DNA from: CAYMAI01 sp964388445 | GTDB lineage: Bacteria; 4484-113; JAGGVC01 | NCBI GenBank assembly: GCA_964388445.1 | Contig: CAYMAI010000001.1 | Span: forward strand, 1 to 64,000 | DNA: 64,000 nt | Direction of reading: 5' to 3' | Shown here: positions 52,799 to 61,583 of the stretch, piece by piece | Layout: the number at the start of each line of letters is the position of its first letter | Position numbering within the stretch: position 1 is the first letter of the stretch | Program-made: the position numbers and the translations under genes | The notes under the pieces: generated by a model | Seen by the model: only the letters and a program-made list of their open reading frames with translations | What the model was told of the DNA's origin: nothing | The model's database searches: none

Positions 52799-54694
52799 CT
52801 ACGGCAGCGGGTACGGGTTCATGATTTCGAGCCTACCCCAATCGAGACCCCTCGACGCGCTGTGACAGTCTTCGCAAGGCCGCGCTTCGTTTCTTGAAAT
52901 GCCGTGGCTGAAAGTGTAGAAATAAGTCCGTTTGTCGAAGCCTGCATGCTCGCCGGGAAGGGGAGGCATGCCTCTCGGCTCGGATGTCTTGCCCGATCCG
53001 GCCATATATTTCAGGTAAGCTTCACGCCCTTTTCCAATCGCCTCGTTTATATCGCCGTCTATAAGCAGCGAGTCGTGTTTGATCGGAATGAGATTTCCGT
53101 TTTCGTCGATGGGGACTGTAACTTCCAGTTTTTTGTACGGATAAAGCATTCCATCGTTTCTCGTGCCGATTGGCGTATACGGGAATTTCACCTTTCTGGC
53201 GAACCATTTGAATTCGGGTTTCCAGTCCATTTCCGCCCATGCGATGTGCAAATTGGGATGCTCGTAAGTATGCTTCGGCGAGTATTCCGGCCGGACTTGC
53301 TTGGAGTAATCGATTTCGACAACGCCGCCGGTCGAATTTGCGTGACAAGCGGTGCAGGAAACTCTCGCAACCATATTCGTCATTCGGTCCCGCCTGTGCG
53401 CGAACCTGTGACAATCGAGACATCCTTCTTCGGATCGAGAGTCGCCGTATGTTAATAGGTCGCTCGATAGTTTTCTTTTGAACTGGTGTCTGGAGGTATA
53501 GTGACATTGACTGCAAGTAATTCCAAGGCTTGCATGAACGTCCCGCTCGGGCGTGAATCCGACGCCGCGCTTATAGTTGTAAGACGTAGTCGTGAACATT
53601 TGGATTTTTCCGCCTGGCCTTTCGTGGCACCTCATGCAGTATTCGGTTTTCGTATGCGTGATATTGCGAGCGTCCTTCGTGTAAACGTCGAAATTGGCAA
53701 CGCCGTCTTCCACCGGAACAGCTCTGATTAAAAGCTTTCCTTGGCTAACCACCGGACTTCCGCCTGACATCATCGGATAGAATTTTCGTTCGTATGTGGA
53801 CGAATGGCATATCAGACAATCTACGTTTTCCTCTTCACCGAAGCTTGGACCGAGTCCCGAAGTTGAGGTATACGGCTCGCGACCGTATCCTACGTGGCAT
53901 ACTCCGCATCCTCCGACAACGTCGATATGAGGAGTCGCCGGGTCGTCGTATAAATCGTAGAGCCAGTTTATCTGCGGCACGGTCGCCCAAGTCGGGCTGG
54001 CATGCGCAACCATTCCTGATGTGAAAAACGGAGCTTTTTCCTTTCCTTCGTCGTCGAGGTAAAGATAATCGACGGGCAGCAGAGCCATAAGCCGGTAGTG
54101 AGTGGATTGCATCACTTCTTCTATTTTTCCGGGATGGCATTTTTCGCACGTTTGCGCGCCTTCGTAAACCGGAACGAATTGATTATGATTCGGCACGTTT
54201 TTCACGTGACATTCCATGCACTCGACAGGACCTGCGGATTGAACAACGTGGCAATCGATGCAAAGACGGTGAACTGCGCCCTTCAAGCCAATCCTTTTGA
54301 AATTGTTTTCGCCGAAATCCGATTCGTGGCAAGTTTTACACGGAATCGTGCGGTATCTTGAACGGTCGCCTTGACCGGAGTGGCAAGGCTCGCAACTTGT
54401 TCCCGTTTCACGCGCCAATTCTTCGTGCTTGTCGAAATGATGGTGGCAAATCGAACAGTCCTTTACGATGTCGGCATGAAATTCGTGGCGAAACATCACC
54501 GGCTCGTATTTATCGTATGGAAATCCGAGTTCCGGATCTCCCATCATAATTATCTGCGGACCGCGGTACTCGCCGATTGAAACACCGTTGGTGGCGGGGT
54601 CTGCCGCGGCGGTAAACAGGTTAACCGCAATAAACAGCAAGAGGCCGGATAAAGCCACATTCGAATAGCGCTTTTCTGTTCTTCCGGTTTTCAT
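52799..54694 (-). CDS. periplasmic 13-heme cytochrome c
   Basis: 631 residues. N-terminal hydrophobic segment (NVALSGLLLFIAVNLFTAA) as signal or anchor. Thirteen CxxCH: CSICH, CEPCH, CKTCH, CIDCH, CMECH, CEKCH, CGVCH, CLICH, CMRCH, CSQCH, CLDCH, CTACH, CEDCH. About 100 residues near 455-560 have no hemes. Size and heme number recall HmcA-type or octaheme reductase-like proteins but I do not see a catalytic lysine heme (CxxCK), so electron transfer rather than catalysis is likely. GGAGAA before ATG; 29 bp after the NrfD-type gene. Confidence 0.88.
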   Translation of the reverse strand: MKTGRTEKRYSNVALSGLLLFIAVNLFTAAADPATNGVSIGEYRGPQIIMMGDPELGFPYDKYEPVMFRHEFHADIVKDCSICHHHFDKHEELARETGTSCEPCHSGQGDRSRYRTIPCKTCHESDFGENNFKRIGLKGAVHRLCIDCHVVQSAGPVECMECHVKNVPNHNQFVPVYEGAQTCEKCHPGKIEEVMQSTHYRLMALLPVDYLYLDDEGKEKAPFFTSGMVAHASPTWATVPQINWLYDLYDDPATPHIDVVGGCGVCHVGYGREPYTSTSGLGPSFGEEENVDCLICHSSTYERKFYPMMSGGSPVVSQGKLLIRAVPVEDGVANFDVYTKDARNITHTKTEYCMRCHERPGGKIQMFTTTSYNYKRGVGFTPERDVHASLGITCSQCHYTSRHQFKRKLSSDLLTYGDSRSEEGCLDCHRFAHRRDRMTNMVARVSCTACHANSTGGVVEIDYSKQVRPEYSPKHTYEHPNLHIAWAEMDWKPEFKWFARKVKFPYTPIGTRNDGMLYPYKKLEVTVPIDENGNLIPIKHDSLLIDGDINEAIGKGREAYLKYMAGSGKTSEPRGMPPLPGEHAGFDKRTYFYTFSHGISRNEARPCEDCHSASRGLDWGRLEIMNPYPLP

Positions 54695-54723
54695 ATGATT
54701 CTCCTTGGCAAGGCTTTGTAAGA

Positions 54724-55995
54724 CTATGTTCTTGCCGCCGCCTTGCGCGCTTCTTCCGCGATTTCCCTCGGAAATACGGGAAGATAATTAACCGCGAATC
54801 TGTAGCAAAGAATTAGCGTGGAAATAAGTCCAACCGTTACCGCAAGTTCTCCGAACGCCGGCACATAGGATTTGACTTCGAAAGGCGGCGAATACCCGAC
54901 CATAAAAACATTTGCTCGATTCCATGCTACGCCTATGACAACCATTAGATTGGCGGCAAACAATTGCTCATGACTTTCGCGAACGGATTTGTGGGATAGG
55001 AGATACAACGGGACGATGACCCCGATAAGCATTTCGCCTAGAAACGACCACGCCGCTCCGTCGAATTTCAGAATTTCAACCCACGCGCCGCGATATATCA
55101 AATCCCCGAGCTTCAGGGAAAGGTAAACTGCCAGAAGAACGGGGGTGATTCTGGCAAGATTCGACAAGATATGCATTTCCGGTTTGAATTTGAACGAGCG
55201 CGCCGCCACCATGGACTCGACGACCACCATGGGGAACCCCGTTACGATCGCCGACGTTAAAAACAGCAGCGGCAGTATCGGCGTGTACCAAAGCGGGCTC
55301 AGCTTATACGGGGCGATGAGCATCAGCGAACCCAGCGAGGATTGATGGAGACAAGAAAGAACGCATCCGAGAATTATGAACGCCCACATAACCTTGTTGA
55401 CCGCGCGGTATGCGAACGTGATTCCCCAATCCACGAACTTATTAAACTTCGCCAATAACCCGGGAAGATTGACCCTGCCCATAAACCTTTCGAAAACGAT
55501 AGGCAAAAATTCGATGTAAAGCACCGTTAAGTAAATAACGACGCACAAACCTACTTCGAAAAGTACGCTGTTTCCTTGCCAGTAATATGGAAAAATCGGA
55601 TGCCAGATATTGTAATAGCGGCCTAGGTCAACGAGCAACCCGACCGCAACAAACGTATATCCCAGCATCGCGGTTAATAGAGCGGGCCGCGTAATTGCAT
55701 GATAGCGCTCTCGATGAAACACGTGCGCAAGCGCTGCAGTCGTGAAACCTCCGGCAGCGAGCGCAACGCCTGTCGCGACGTCTATGCCGATCCAAAGTCC
55801 CCATGGATTTTGATCATCCAAATTCGTAATTGCGCCGATCCCGAAGAAAAACCGGTAAACGGCCATTCCGAAACCGATTAGAGCAAGGAGAATGAGAACC
55901 ATAACTCCGCGCGTAAAAAACGGCACTTCGACCGGTATGGACTCCTCGTGAGAATCGGCGGCGGGCTTTTCAATGAAATATTTATCCGTGGCCAT
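54724..55995 (-). CDS. NrfD/HybB-type quinone-interacting membrane subunit
   Basis: 423 residues with about 10 membrane helices. [35 protein letters not shown] and [29 protein letters not shown] are typical of the HybB branch of the NrfD family, which exchanges electrons with quinones. Start ATG 55995 with GGAG 7 nt upstream, overlapping the ferredoxin gene by 14 nt, so the two are translationally coupled and probably form a complex (FeS protein plus NrfD), as in complex-iron-sulfur and Hmc/Qrc enzymes. Confidence 0.88.
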   Translation of the reverse strand: MATDKYFIEKPAADSHEESIPVEVPFFTRGVMVLILLALIGFGMAVYRFFFGIGAITNLDDQNPWGLWIGIDVATGVALAAGGFTTAALAHVFHRERYHAITRPALLTAMLGYTFVAVGLLVDLGRYYNIWHPIFPYYWQGNSVLFEVGLCVVIYLTVLYIEFLPIVFERFMGRVNLPGLLAKFNKFVDWGITFAYRAVNKVMWAFIILGCVLSCLHQSSLGSLMLIAPYKLSPLWYTPILPLLFLTSAIVTGFPMVVVESMVAARSFKFKPEMHILSNLARITPVLLAVYLSLKLGDLIYRGAWVEILKFDGAAWSFLGEMLIGVIVPLYLLSHKSVRESHEQLFAANLMVVIGVAWNRANVFMVGYSPPFEVKSYVPAFGELAVTVGLISTLILCYRFAVNYLPVFPREIAEEARKAAART

Positions 55996-56923
55996 TTTCT
56001 TTCTCCGATTCGGCTTTCTTCGCCGGGTGGTTGAAAAACATCGCGAACGCGAGCAGCGCATATAAAGTGAGCGGCGGAAGGAAGTATCTGAAAATGTTGT
56101 GCTGCATGGTTTCGGTCAGATTCGGGATGGGCTTCTGCTCCAGTTTCAGGAAACCGATTTTTTCGAAATCGACGCCGGCCAAATAAAGCCAAGAAGTGCC
56201 GCCAACTTCGTGCTCTCCGTAAATGTGGGTTTTGTATCTGCCGGGGCTTTTTCTGATTCTGATTTTGGCTTCGACCAGCAGGTCTTTGCGCTTTCCGAAA
56301 AGCATGGCTTCTCTGGGACAAGCCCTTGCGCATGCGGGCCACTTGCCTTCTTTGGTATATTTCTCGAAGCAAAAATGGCATTTCATTACCATCGGAGTAA
56401 GCGAATTGAAATACTCATATGCTGGAATCTGAAACGGGCAGGCGACCATGCAATAGCGGCAACCGATGCACTTTTCGGCGTGATAAAGCACCTGTCCGGT
56501 TTTCTCTTTCTCCATCGCGGCGACGATGCAAGCGGACACGCAAGCCGGGTCGTTGCAATGATTGCACTGTATTTTTACGAACACGGGTTCGAGCTTGTTA
56601 TGCACGTTCGCGGGATTGGGATAAAACCTGTTGACCACGGTATACGCGGAATCCGTAGGGCGCCGGAATCGATCGAGCTCGGTTTGGTCGTTGAACGACT
56701 TATCCGGTTTCGGCAGTTCGTTGACTATGTTGCAAGCTTCCTCGCAGCTCCGGCAACCAACGCATTGCGTTGTGTCGAAAAGGCAGCCGTAAACCTCGTC
56801 GGGGTTAGCCTTGGCTGTCTTGCCCGAAGCGTGAGCCTTGTCCGGAAGCGCTTGTGCCGCCAGCGTAGTTGCGCCGGCGGCGCCAAGAATTCCGAGGAAT
56901 TTTCTTCTACCTGTGCCGTCCAT
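55982..56923 (-). CDS. HybA-type ferredoxin-like electron-transfer subunit
   Basis: 313 residues. Tat signal ([13 protein letters not shown]) at the N-terminus. Four Cys clusters fit four 4Fe-4S centres: [35 protein letters not shown] and the CHFC...CARAC set. A C-terminal membrane helix ([17 protein letters not shown]) anchors it. First gene of the minus-strand operon; GGGAG before ATG. It would relay electrons between the NrfD-type subunit and the cytochromes. Confidence 0.9.
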   Translation of the reverse strand: MDGTGRRKFLGILGAAGATTLAAQALPDKAHASGKTAKANPDEVYGCLFDTTQCVGCRSCEEACNIVNELPKPDKSFNDQTELDRFRRPTDSAYTVVNRFYPNPANVHNKLEPVFVKIQCNHCNDPACVSACIVAAMEKEKTGQVLYHAEKCIGCRYCMVACPFQIPAYEYFNSLTPMVMKCHFCFEKYTKEGKWPACARACPREAMLFGKRKDLLVEAKIRIRKSPGRYKTHIYGEHEVGGTSWLYLAGVDFEKIGFLKLEQKPIPNLTETMQHNIFRYFLPPLTLYALLAFAMFFNHPAKKAESEKENGHG

Positions 56924-57110
56924 ATCCCAAATCTCCCATAGCGATGAACGGAGGTTCAGCGCGGTGATATGACATCGAACTCATATTTCATCTTCATGTT
57001 ACTGAAATAAGCACAATGATTCGAGGGTTGCAATGGTCGTGAAATGATTCCCAATTGCGGTTTGAATCTGCATTCTTTAATAGAGCCTGAGAAATAAATC
57101 GCTTTTGCGC
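56924..57110. other. gap upstream of the ferredoxin-led operon
   Basis: No gene here. On the minus strand TTGCAA, 17 bp, TTATTT (about 57014-57042) is the best promoter-like match, but weak. No palindromic regulator site stands out. Confidence 0.4.
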
Positions 57111-57136
57111 AAAAAAAAGCCCCGCCGAAGCGAGGC
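57111..57136 (-). terminator. terminator of the 5S rRNA gene
   Basis: Minus strand GCCTCGC-TTCG-GCGGGGC followed by eight T, a few nucleotides after the 5S 3' end. Confidence 0.9.
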
Positions 57137-57143
57137 TAAAAGT

Positions 57144-57262
57144 CTCTGGCAACTACCTACTCTCCCAGGGGGTCGCCCCCCAAGTACCATCGGCGCAACG
57201 AGGCTTAACTTCTGGGTTCGGGATGGGACCAGGTGTGGCCCTCGCGCCATCGATACCAGAGA
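57144..57262 (-). rRNA. rrf: 5S ribosomal RNA (solitary)
   Basis: About 119 nt. The conserved core on the minus strand, CCCATCCCGAACCCAGAAG followed by TTAAGCC and later GGGAGAGTAGG, is intact, and the ends pair over 8 bp (TCTCTGGT with GCCAGAGA). No 16S or 23S lies next to it: upstream is protein-coding DNA. It has its own promoter and terminator. Confidence 0.93.
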
Positions 57263-57267
57263 CCGTT

Positions 57268-57296
57268 AATATACTCCTGAATTTGCACTTTGTCAA
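57268..57296 (-). promoter_or_regulatory. sigma-70 promoter of the 5S rRNA gene
   Basis: Minus strand TTGACA (57291-57296), 17 bp, TATATT (57268-57273); the predicted start falls at the 5S 5' end (57262). Confidence 0.85.
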
Positions 57297-57362
57297 TACC
57301 TGCCGGAAAAATTTCGAGAATGACTTAATGCCGTAAAAATTGTTCCCGATTGCCCCGGTTCC

Positions 57363-57388
57363 GTTTTACGGAAATGCGATATGGGTAA
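57363..57388 (+). promoter_or_regulatory. SigB/SigF-type promoter before the anti-sigma gene
   Basis: GTTTTA (57363-57368), 14 bp, GGGTAA (57383-57388). This matches the general-stress sigma consensus (GTTTAA, 12-14 bp, GGGTAT). A GGAGG/CCTCC hairpin (57401-57422) follows in the leader. Confidence 0.6.
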
Positions 57389-57448
57389 AACAATACCGGC
57401 GGAGGGTGATTTCCGTCCTCCAGTCAGTATTTATAAGGAATGATTGTC

Positions 57449-57868
57449 ATGAAAGATGTCAAGGCGTTTGCCAAACATGTAATCGACATCAAGCTGCCGA
57501 TTGCGGAGGAGTACGCCACCGTTCTCCGGCTTTTCGTTGCCGGAGTCGGAAACCTCTGGAATATGACGCTTGACGAGATTGAAGATCTCAAGCTGACGGT
57601 AAGCGAGGCTTTTCTCGACATCGTCGGCCGCAGCGCCGCCGTGAGCGGCCATATCAGCGTGCGCTGGCGCATCGACGCAAATCGCGCCGTAATCACATTA
57701 ACGGATCCGTCCAGGAGTTTGCGAAAAGTTACGCAAAGCCCTGTGCTCGCCGTTATTTCTGAAAAAACGGACGGCGTGGAAATCGTCAACGTCGCTGGCG
57801 AACAGCGAATCGAATTGGGGTTCAAGCTCGAACGCAAGTTCGATGAATTGGACAAATTCGGCAAGTAA
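57449..57868 (+). CDS. RsbW-like anti-sigma factor with degenerate ATP site
   Basis: 139 residues from ATG 57449 (AAGGA 9 nt upstream; the ATG at 57440 is too close to it). The region NMTLDEIEDLKLTVSEAFLDIV corresponds to the N-box of RsbW/SpoIIAB kinases (usually SEAxTNAVxH), but the Asn is replaced and the Gly-rich ATP boxes (DxGxG) are not visible. It may bind its sigma factor without kinase activity. A sigma gene of the SigB group follows 133 bp downstream, its expected partner. Confidence 0.72.
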   Translation: MKDVKAFAKHVIDIKLPIAEEYATVLRLFVAGVGNLWNMTLDEIEDLKLTVSEAFLDIVGRSAAVSGHISVRWRIDANRAVITLTDPSRSLRKVTQSPVLAVISEKTDGVEIVNVAGEQRIELGFKLERKFDELDKFGK

Positions 57869-57910
57869 TCGGCAAGCAAGAAGTGCAGTTTCCAGGATGC
57901 CAAGCGTTGC

Positions 57911-57935
57911 GGGGCCGCATCGTCGGCCCCGTTTT
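57911..57935 (+). terminator. terminator between anti-sigma and sigma genes
   Basis: GGGGCCG-CATCGT-CGGCCCC then GTTTT. Confidence 0.75.
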
Positions 57936-57968
57936 GCCGTTTATATTGCAATTCGGCCTGCCATAGGC

Positions 57969-57977
57969 TGTTAAAAT
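57969..57977 (+). promoter_or_regulatory. extended -10 promoter of the sigma factor gene
   Basis: TGT plus TAAAAT (57972-57977), 24 nt before ATG 58002; TTGCAA (57946-57951) is 20 bp upstream of the hexamer, too far for a good -35. Confidence 0.45.
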
Positions 57978-58001
57978 ATCCTTTTCGTTTAAGGCAGGTT
58001 T

Positions 58002-58772
58002 ATGTCGGAAGAGCAGGAAAGCTTAGGCGCAGAGGAATATAGACTTTTCACGGAATACCGCAAATCCCGCTCGCCCGCCTTGGAGGAAGTTCTAATCTCC
58101 CGCTTTAAAAAGCTGGTTTTCAGCATTTTAAAAGACTTCAATATCGGTCCGGGGGACATTGAAGACGTTACACAAGTAGGAATGACCGGTCTTCTTCTTG
58201 CTATTCGCCGGTTCGATCCGGAAAGCAGAAACAGGTTTTCGACGTTCGCCTGGCCCACAATTCGCGGCGAAATTCAGCGCTATTTTCGCGACAAGCGCTG
58301 GGTAATGAAAGTGCCGAGAAAACTTAAAGAAACAAGTCATAAGGTTTTCGCCGCGCAATCGCTTCTAGCCGCCAGACTCGGTCAGGAGCCTACGGCTAAA
58401 GAAATCGCCGAAGAAACCGGATTGAGGGAAGACGAAGTGCTCGAGGCGATGGAACTCGGAAGCGCCTACAGCCCGAAGTCCTTTTATGACAACCTGGACG
58501 AAGACGAATACGGGCTTTATGCGTCGAGCGCACAAGTTGCGGAAACCGGCGACACGGTTCTCGACGAAAAATCGGTTTTCCTGGAATCTTTGTTTCGGCA
58601 TTTGAAAAAGGCGGAAGCGGAAGTCCTGCGGCTTCGGTTCATCAAAGGCATGTCGCAAAAGGAAGTTGCCGAAATCCTTGAAACCAGCCAAATGTGCATT
58701 TCCCGGATTCAAAGAACCGCGCTTGCAAAACTAAGGGCAATGGCGGACGATTCCGATATCGAATCGCTGTGA
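58002..58772 (+). CDS. RNA polymerase sigma factor, SigB/SigF/FliA-like group 3
   Basis: 256 residues. Regions 2 (DVTQVGMTGLLLAIRRFDPE, then FSTFAWPTIRGEIQRYFRDKRW), 3 (VPRKLKE..., GQEPTAKEIAEETGL) and 4 (LRLRFIKGMSQKEVAEILETS, then ISRIQRTALAKL) are all present in the order of the SigB/SigF group. It recruits RNA polymerase to stress-type promoters. AAGG 8 nt before ATG. With the RsbW-like gene and the SigB-type promoter upstream, a self-activating stress circuit is likely. Confidence 0.88.
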   Translation: MSEEQESLGAEEYRLFTEYRKSRSPALEEVLISRFKKLVFSILKDFNIGPGDIEDVTQVGMTGLLLAIRRFDPESRNRFSTFAWPTIRGEIQRYFRDKRWVMKVPRKLKETSHKVFAAQSLLAARLGQEPTAKEIAEETGLREDEVLEAMELGSAYSPKSFYDNLDEDEYGLYASSAQVAETGDTVLDEKSVFLESLFRHLKKAEAEVLRLRFIKGMSQKEVAEILETSQMCISRIQRTALAKLRAMADDSDIESL

Positions 58773-58856
58773 AAACGGCGATTGCGCCGGCAAATACGAA
58801 ATGATTGCCTAATTAGTGCCGAAAAAGCGAACTTTTTGCAAATGGAGGATATCTTT

Positions 58857-58883
58857 ATGTTGTGGGTTTACTACGAGGACTAG
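58857..58883 (+). CDS. 8-residue leader peptide (MLWVYYED)
   Basis: A tiny ORF with the best ribosome site of the region (GGAGG, 8 nt before ATG). Its TAG stop directly abuts the ATG of the permease gene, so translation of the permease is probably coupled to it. Of 8 residues, four are aromatic (Trp, Tyr, Tyr) or Leu, which would suit a stalling peptide, but no attenuator hairpin is evident. Confidence 0.45.
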   Translation: MLWVYYED

Positions 58884-59999
58884 ATGGCTGAGAAGAAAGA
58901 CAAAACTCTGGGCGAATTCGGCTACACGAAGCGCATCGTTGTCGCTGTTCTCGTCGTGCTGCTTTTCGTGTTCATTTACTTTATTCGCCACGTCTTCATT
59001 TATTTGACGTTCGCGGCTTTGCTTGCGTATATCATAGCCGTTCCCACCGATTTTCTTGCCAAGCGTTTCAGGTTTCCGCGCACCGCGGCGACGCTCGTAT
59101 CTCTTTTCGCAATGCTTCTACTTATTGCCGGCTTCGGCTTTCTTGTAATGCCGCCGATATTGGAAGAATTCAATCTTCTCATCAAAGGACTTCCCGAAGT
59201 ACTTACCAGCCTTGAAAACTATATAAACGCTCAAATCCAAGCTTATGGCAAAGGCTCCACGGCTTTTACCGTCCAAAGCTGGCTGGATCAGGTTTTCACC
59301 AAGCTTCAGGAAAATCTGCCCGCCGTCGCCGGCACCGCATTGACGACAGGAGTCGGCGTCGTGAACACGGTGTCGAACGCGGCCGTCGGCGCCGTATTCG
59401 TGCCGATTATGAGCTATTACTTCGTCAAAGACTCGGCAAAATTCAGGCGCAGCTTCGAACTGATTATCCCTGCGAAAAGCCGGCCCTTGATTTCAAATGC
59501 GCTTCAAAAAATCAGCGCTTCATTGGGCGGATACGTGCGGGGCCAGATTTTGCTTTGCTTGATCGTAGGAATCACTAGCACTTTGGGACTGATGATTCTC
59601 GACGTGAAATATGCATTCGTTCTCGGCTTGGTCGCCGGCGTTATGGAAGTAATTCCAATGGTCGGTCCGGTTCTCGGTTTGATTCCGGCCGCGATAATCG
59701 CCTTCACCACGAGCCCGCTTCTCGCCTTCAAGGTAGTAGTGCTTTATCTGATAATTCAGGCTGCCGAAAACTTTTTCTTGGCTCCCCGCATTCGCGGAAG
59801 TTCGATGAATATGCATCCGATAACCGTGATTATCTCTATGATGATCGGCGCCAGAGTTATGGGAGGCGTAGGAATGTTTCTCGCCCTACCGGTCGCCGCG
59901 GTAATCAAAACCGTTTACTACATCTACCTTGAAACTCGCGGTCTTGAAAACGGCGAAATCGCAATGGAAGAACTCGCATCGGCAAAAGAATCGGGATAA
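58884..59999 (+). CDS. AI-2E family (PerM-type) transporter
   Basis: 371 residues, about 8 membrane helices in the AI-2E/PerM pattern: N-terminal pair (VAVLVVLLFVFIYFIRHVFIYL), amphipathic middle, then GGYVRGQILLCLIVGITSTLGL, VLGLVAGVMEVIPMVGPVLGLIPA and the C-terminal VIISMMIGARVMGGVGMFLALPVAAVIK, which are diagnostic. Substrates of this family are varied (autoinducer export, Na/H or other). The start abuts the leader-peptide stop. Convergent with the response regulator gene. Confidence 0.88.
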   Translation: MAEKKDKTLGEFGYTKRIVVAVLVVLLFVFIYFIRHVFIYLTFAALLAYIIAVPTDFLAKRFRFPRTAATLVSLFAMLLLIAGFGFLVMPPILEEFNLLIKGLPEVLTSLENYINAQIQAYGKGSTAFTVQSWLDQVFTKLQENLPAVAGTALTTGVGVVNTVSNAAVGAVFVPIMSYYFVKDSAKFRRSFELIIPAKSRPLISNALQKISASLGGYVRGQILLCLIVGITSTLGLMILDVKYAFVLGLVAGVMEVIPMVGPVLGLIPAAIIAFTTSPLLAFKVVVLYLIIQAAENFFLAPRIRGSSMNMHPITVIISMMIGARVMGGVGMFLALPVAAVIKTVYYIYLETRGLENGEIAMEELASAKESG

Positions 60000-60031
60000 A
60001 GCTTGGTCGCCCGTGAGCTGTCTCGGCTGTT

Positions 60032-61303
60032 CTACTTTTTGGTAGATTCTCGGTGTATTTTTATTGTTGCAGGCAATTTTCCCAGCCGAGCCAGGGCTAC
60101 GATGCGTTCCTTCGAAATAGGCGTTATTTTGGTGCCCTTCGAAATCATCAGAATTCCGTCGTTGTCCTTGACGTCGTCCGCGGCAAAATCGTCTTCTTTT
60201 AAGTCATAAACGCTAACCGCTATCGTTTGTTCCCAAAAAACCGAATCTCTGACGATAAACGCCCTCGCTCCCGCCTCGAGTTCCGGGTCGAATTTCTTGC
60301 CCAGCCCTTTTTTCAGCATGGCGATCATCGAATCGGCGTCTTTCCTAAGTCCCGTTTCCGGGTCGAAAGCGACGTTCGCTATTTCGTCTGCGAGCCGCAA
60401 AATACGCGCGCCGATCGGAATCGCCTTGCCGGAAATACCGTGAGGTTTCCCGGTGCCGTCGAAGTTTTCCGCATGATGCTCGACTATTAGCGCCATTGCT
60501 TCGTCTCGCAGCATTTCTTTCACCAAAATGGCGCCGTGAATCGGATACTTCCAGTAAATTTCGAGTTGCTGCTCGTTCATTGCAGACGGCGGCGTGTTGA
60601 TAACCTCGTCGGGAAGCCCGAGAAATCCGATATGATGAAGCAAGCCTGCGAGACGGATTCTTCGCCTCGATTCCTTTTCGATACCGACATAGTCCGCAAG
60701 CACCACGCAAATTTCCGCAACCCTTTCCGCGTGACTGCCTTTGAACAGCTTGTTTTGGTCGATTAAACTGCCGATAAGTTCCGCCGTGCTTTCTAGACCG
60801 GCCTCCGCCGCGTGTTTCTTGCTTTCCAGTTCATTAACGAGATTGGCGAAATGGTCCTGCATTTTCGCAATGTCGCCCCTAAGCCCTATCTCGGTTTGCT
60901 CCATCTGCTTGAAAGCTGTCGCTAGCGCTATGTGGCGCAACACGAACGCGGTAAAAACCTCCGTTTGAAACGGCTTTGCCAAAAACCCGGCGACGCCTTT
61001 GTGATATAGCATGGCTTCAAGCTTTGGCATATCGACGTGAGAAACTACGACAATCCATAGATTCGGTTTAAGCGCTTTGGCTTGAGTAATGAAATCCCAA
61101 CCGTTTATTTTCGGCATTTTCAGGTCGGTGATGACCAAGTCATACTTGTTGGTTCGCACTCTAGACAAAGCCACCTGGCCGTCTTCGGCCTCGTCGCATT
61201 TGCAGCCCGCTTGGCCCAAAAGCTTTACTATCATACTGCGAACGACGTTTTCGTCGTCCACGACGAGAACCTTAGGCGGTCCTTGAATGACCCCTGCGCT
61301 CAT
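60032..61303 (-). CDS. response regulator with degenerate HD-GYP domain
   Basis: 423 residues from ATG 61303 (the frame reaches 61438 with no ribosome site). Receiver domain 1-125: acidic pair Asp16-Asp17, phospho-acceptor Asp60 (VITDLKMPKINGWDF), Lys110 (LAKPF). A helical linker precedes the HD-GYP domain (about 175-350): first His191, then LLHHIG at 222-226 where active enzymes have HDIG, so the Asp of the HD pair is His224; and FDGTGKPHG where the GYP triad should be. The change suggests loss of c-di-GMP phosphodiesterase activity, with a possible binding role. A minus-strand TATAAT (61364-61369) is 60 nt upstream. Confidence 0.85.
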   Translation of the reverse strand: MSAGVIQGPPKVLVVDDENVVRSMIVKLLGQAGCKCDEAEDGQVALSRVRTNKYDLVITDLKMPKINGWDFITQAKALKPNLWIVVVSHVDMPKLEAMLYHKGVAGFLAKPFQTEVFTAFVLRHIALATAFKQMEQTEIGLRGDIAKMQDHFANLVNELESKKHAAEAGLESTAELIGSLIDQNKLFKGSHAERVAEICVVLADYVGIEKESRRRIRLAGLLHHIGFLGLPDEVINTPPSAMNEQQLEIYWKYPIHGAILVKEMLRDEAMALIVEHHAENFDGTGKPHGISGKAIPIGARILRLADEIANVAFDPETGLRKDADSMIAMLKKGLGKKFDPELEAGARAFIVRDSVFWEQTIAVSVYDLKEDDFAADDVKDNDGILMISKGTKITPISKERIVALARLGKLPATIKIHRESTKK

Positions 61304-61583
61304 ATTTCCATTCCGGCGTTGCCCATTACGGAAAAATCTTCTTCGCTTCCCTTCACAACCTCGATTATACAACAGCGGGTTCGCGGCAAAAAACTTCCGC
61401 CAATGGCAAAAACGGAACTTTTCGGCCACAAGGCACAATCAAACAGGTGAAGGGCGGAAGTTGTTACGATTTTCGCTCCACTGTACTTTTAAAGGCGGCA
61501 AGTTCGAATCGTGCGAGCCGCCGGCGGAATTGAGATAAAGTGTCGAGGCGCACGGCAGTCCGCCGGCGGGCCGGAGCAGGGGA
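61304..61583. other. divergent gap between response regulator and ECF sigma genes
   Basis: 280 bp without a gene. On the plus strand GGAACTT (61414-61420) followed after 18 bp by TCAAA (61439-61443) resembles an ECF-type promoter; on the minus strand lies the TATAAT of the response regulator. The last 60 bp are rich in GCCGGCGG pairs. Confidence 0.4.
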
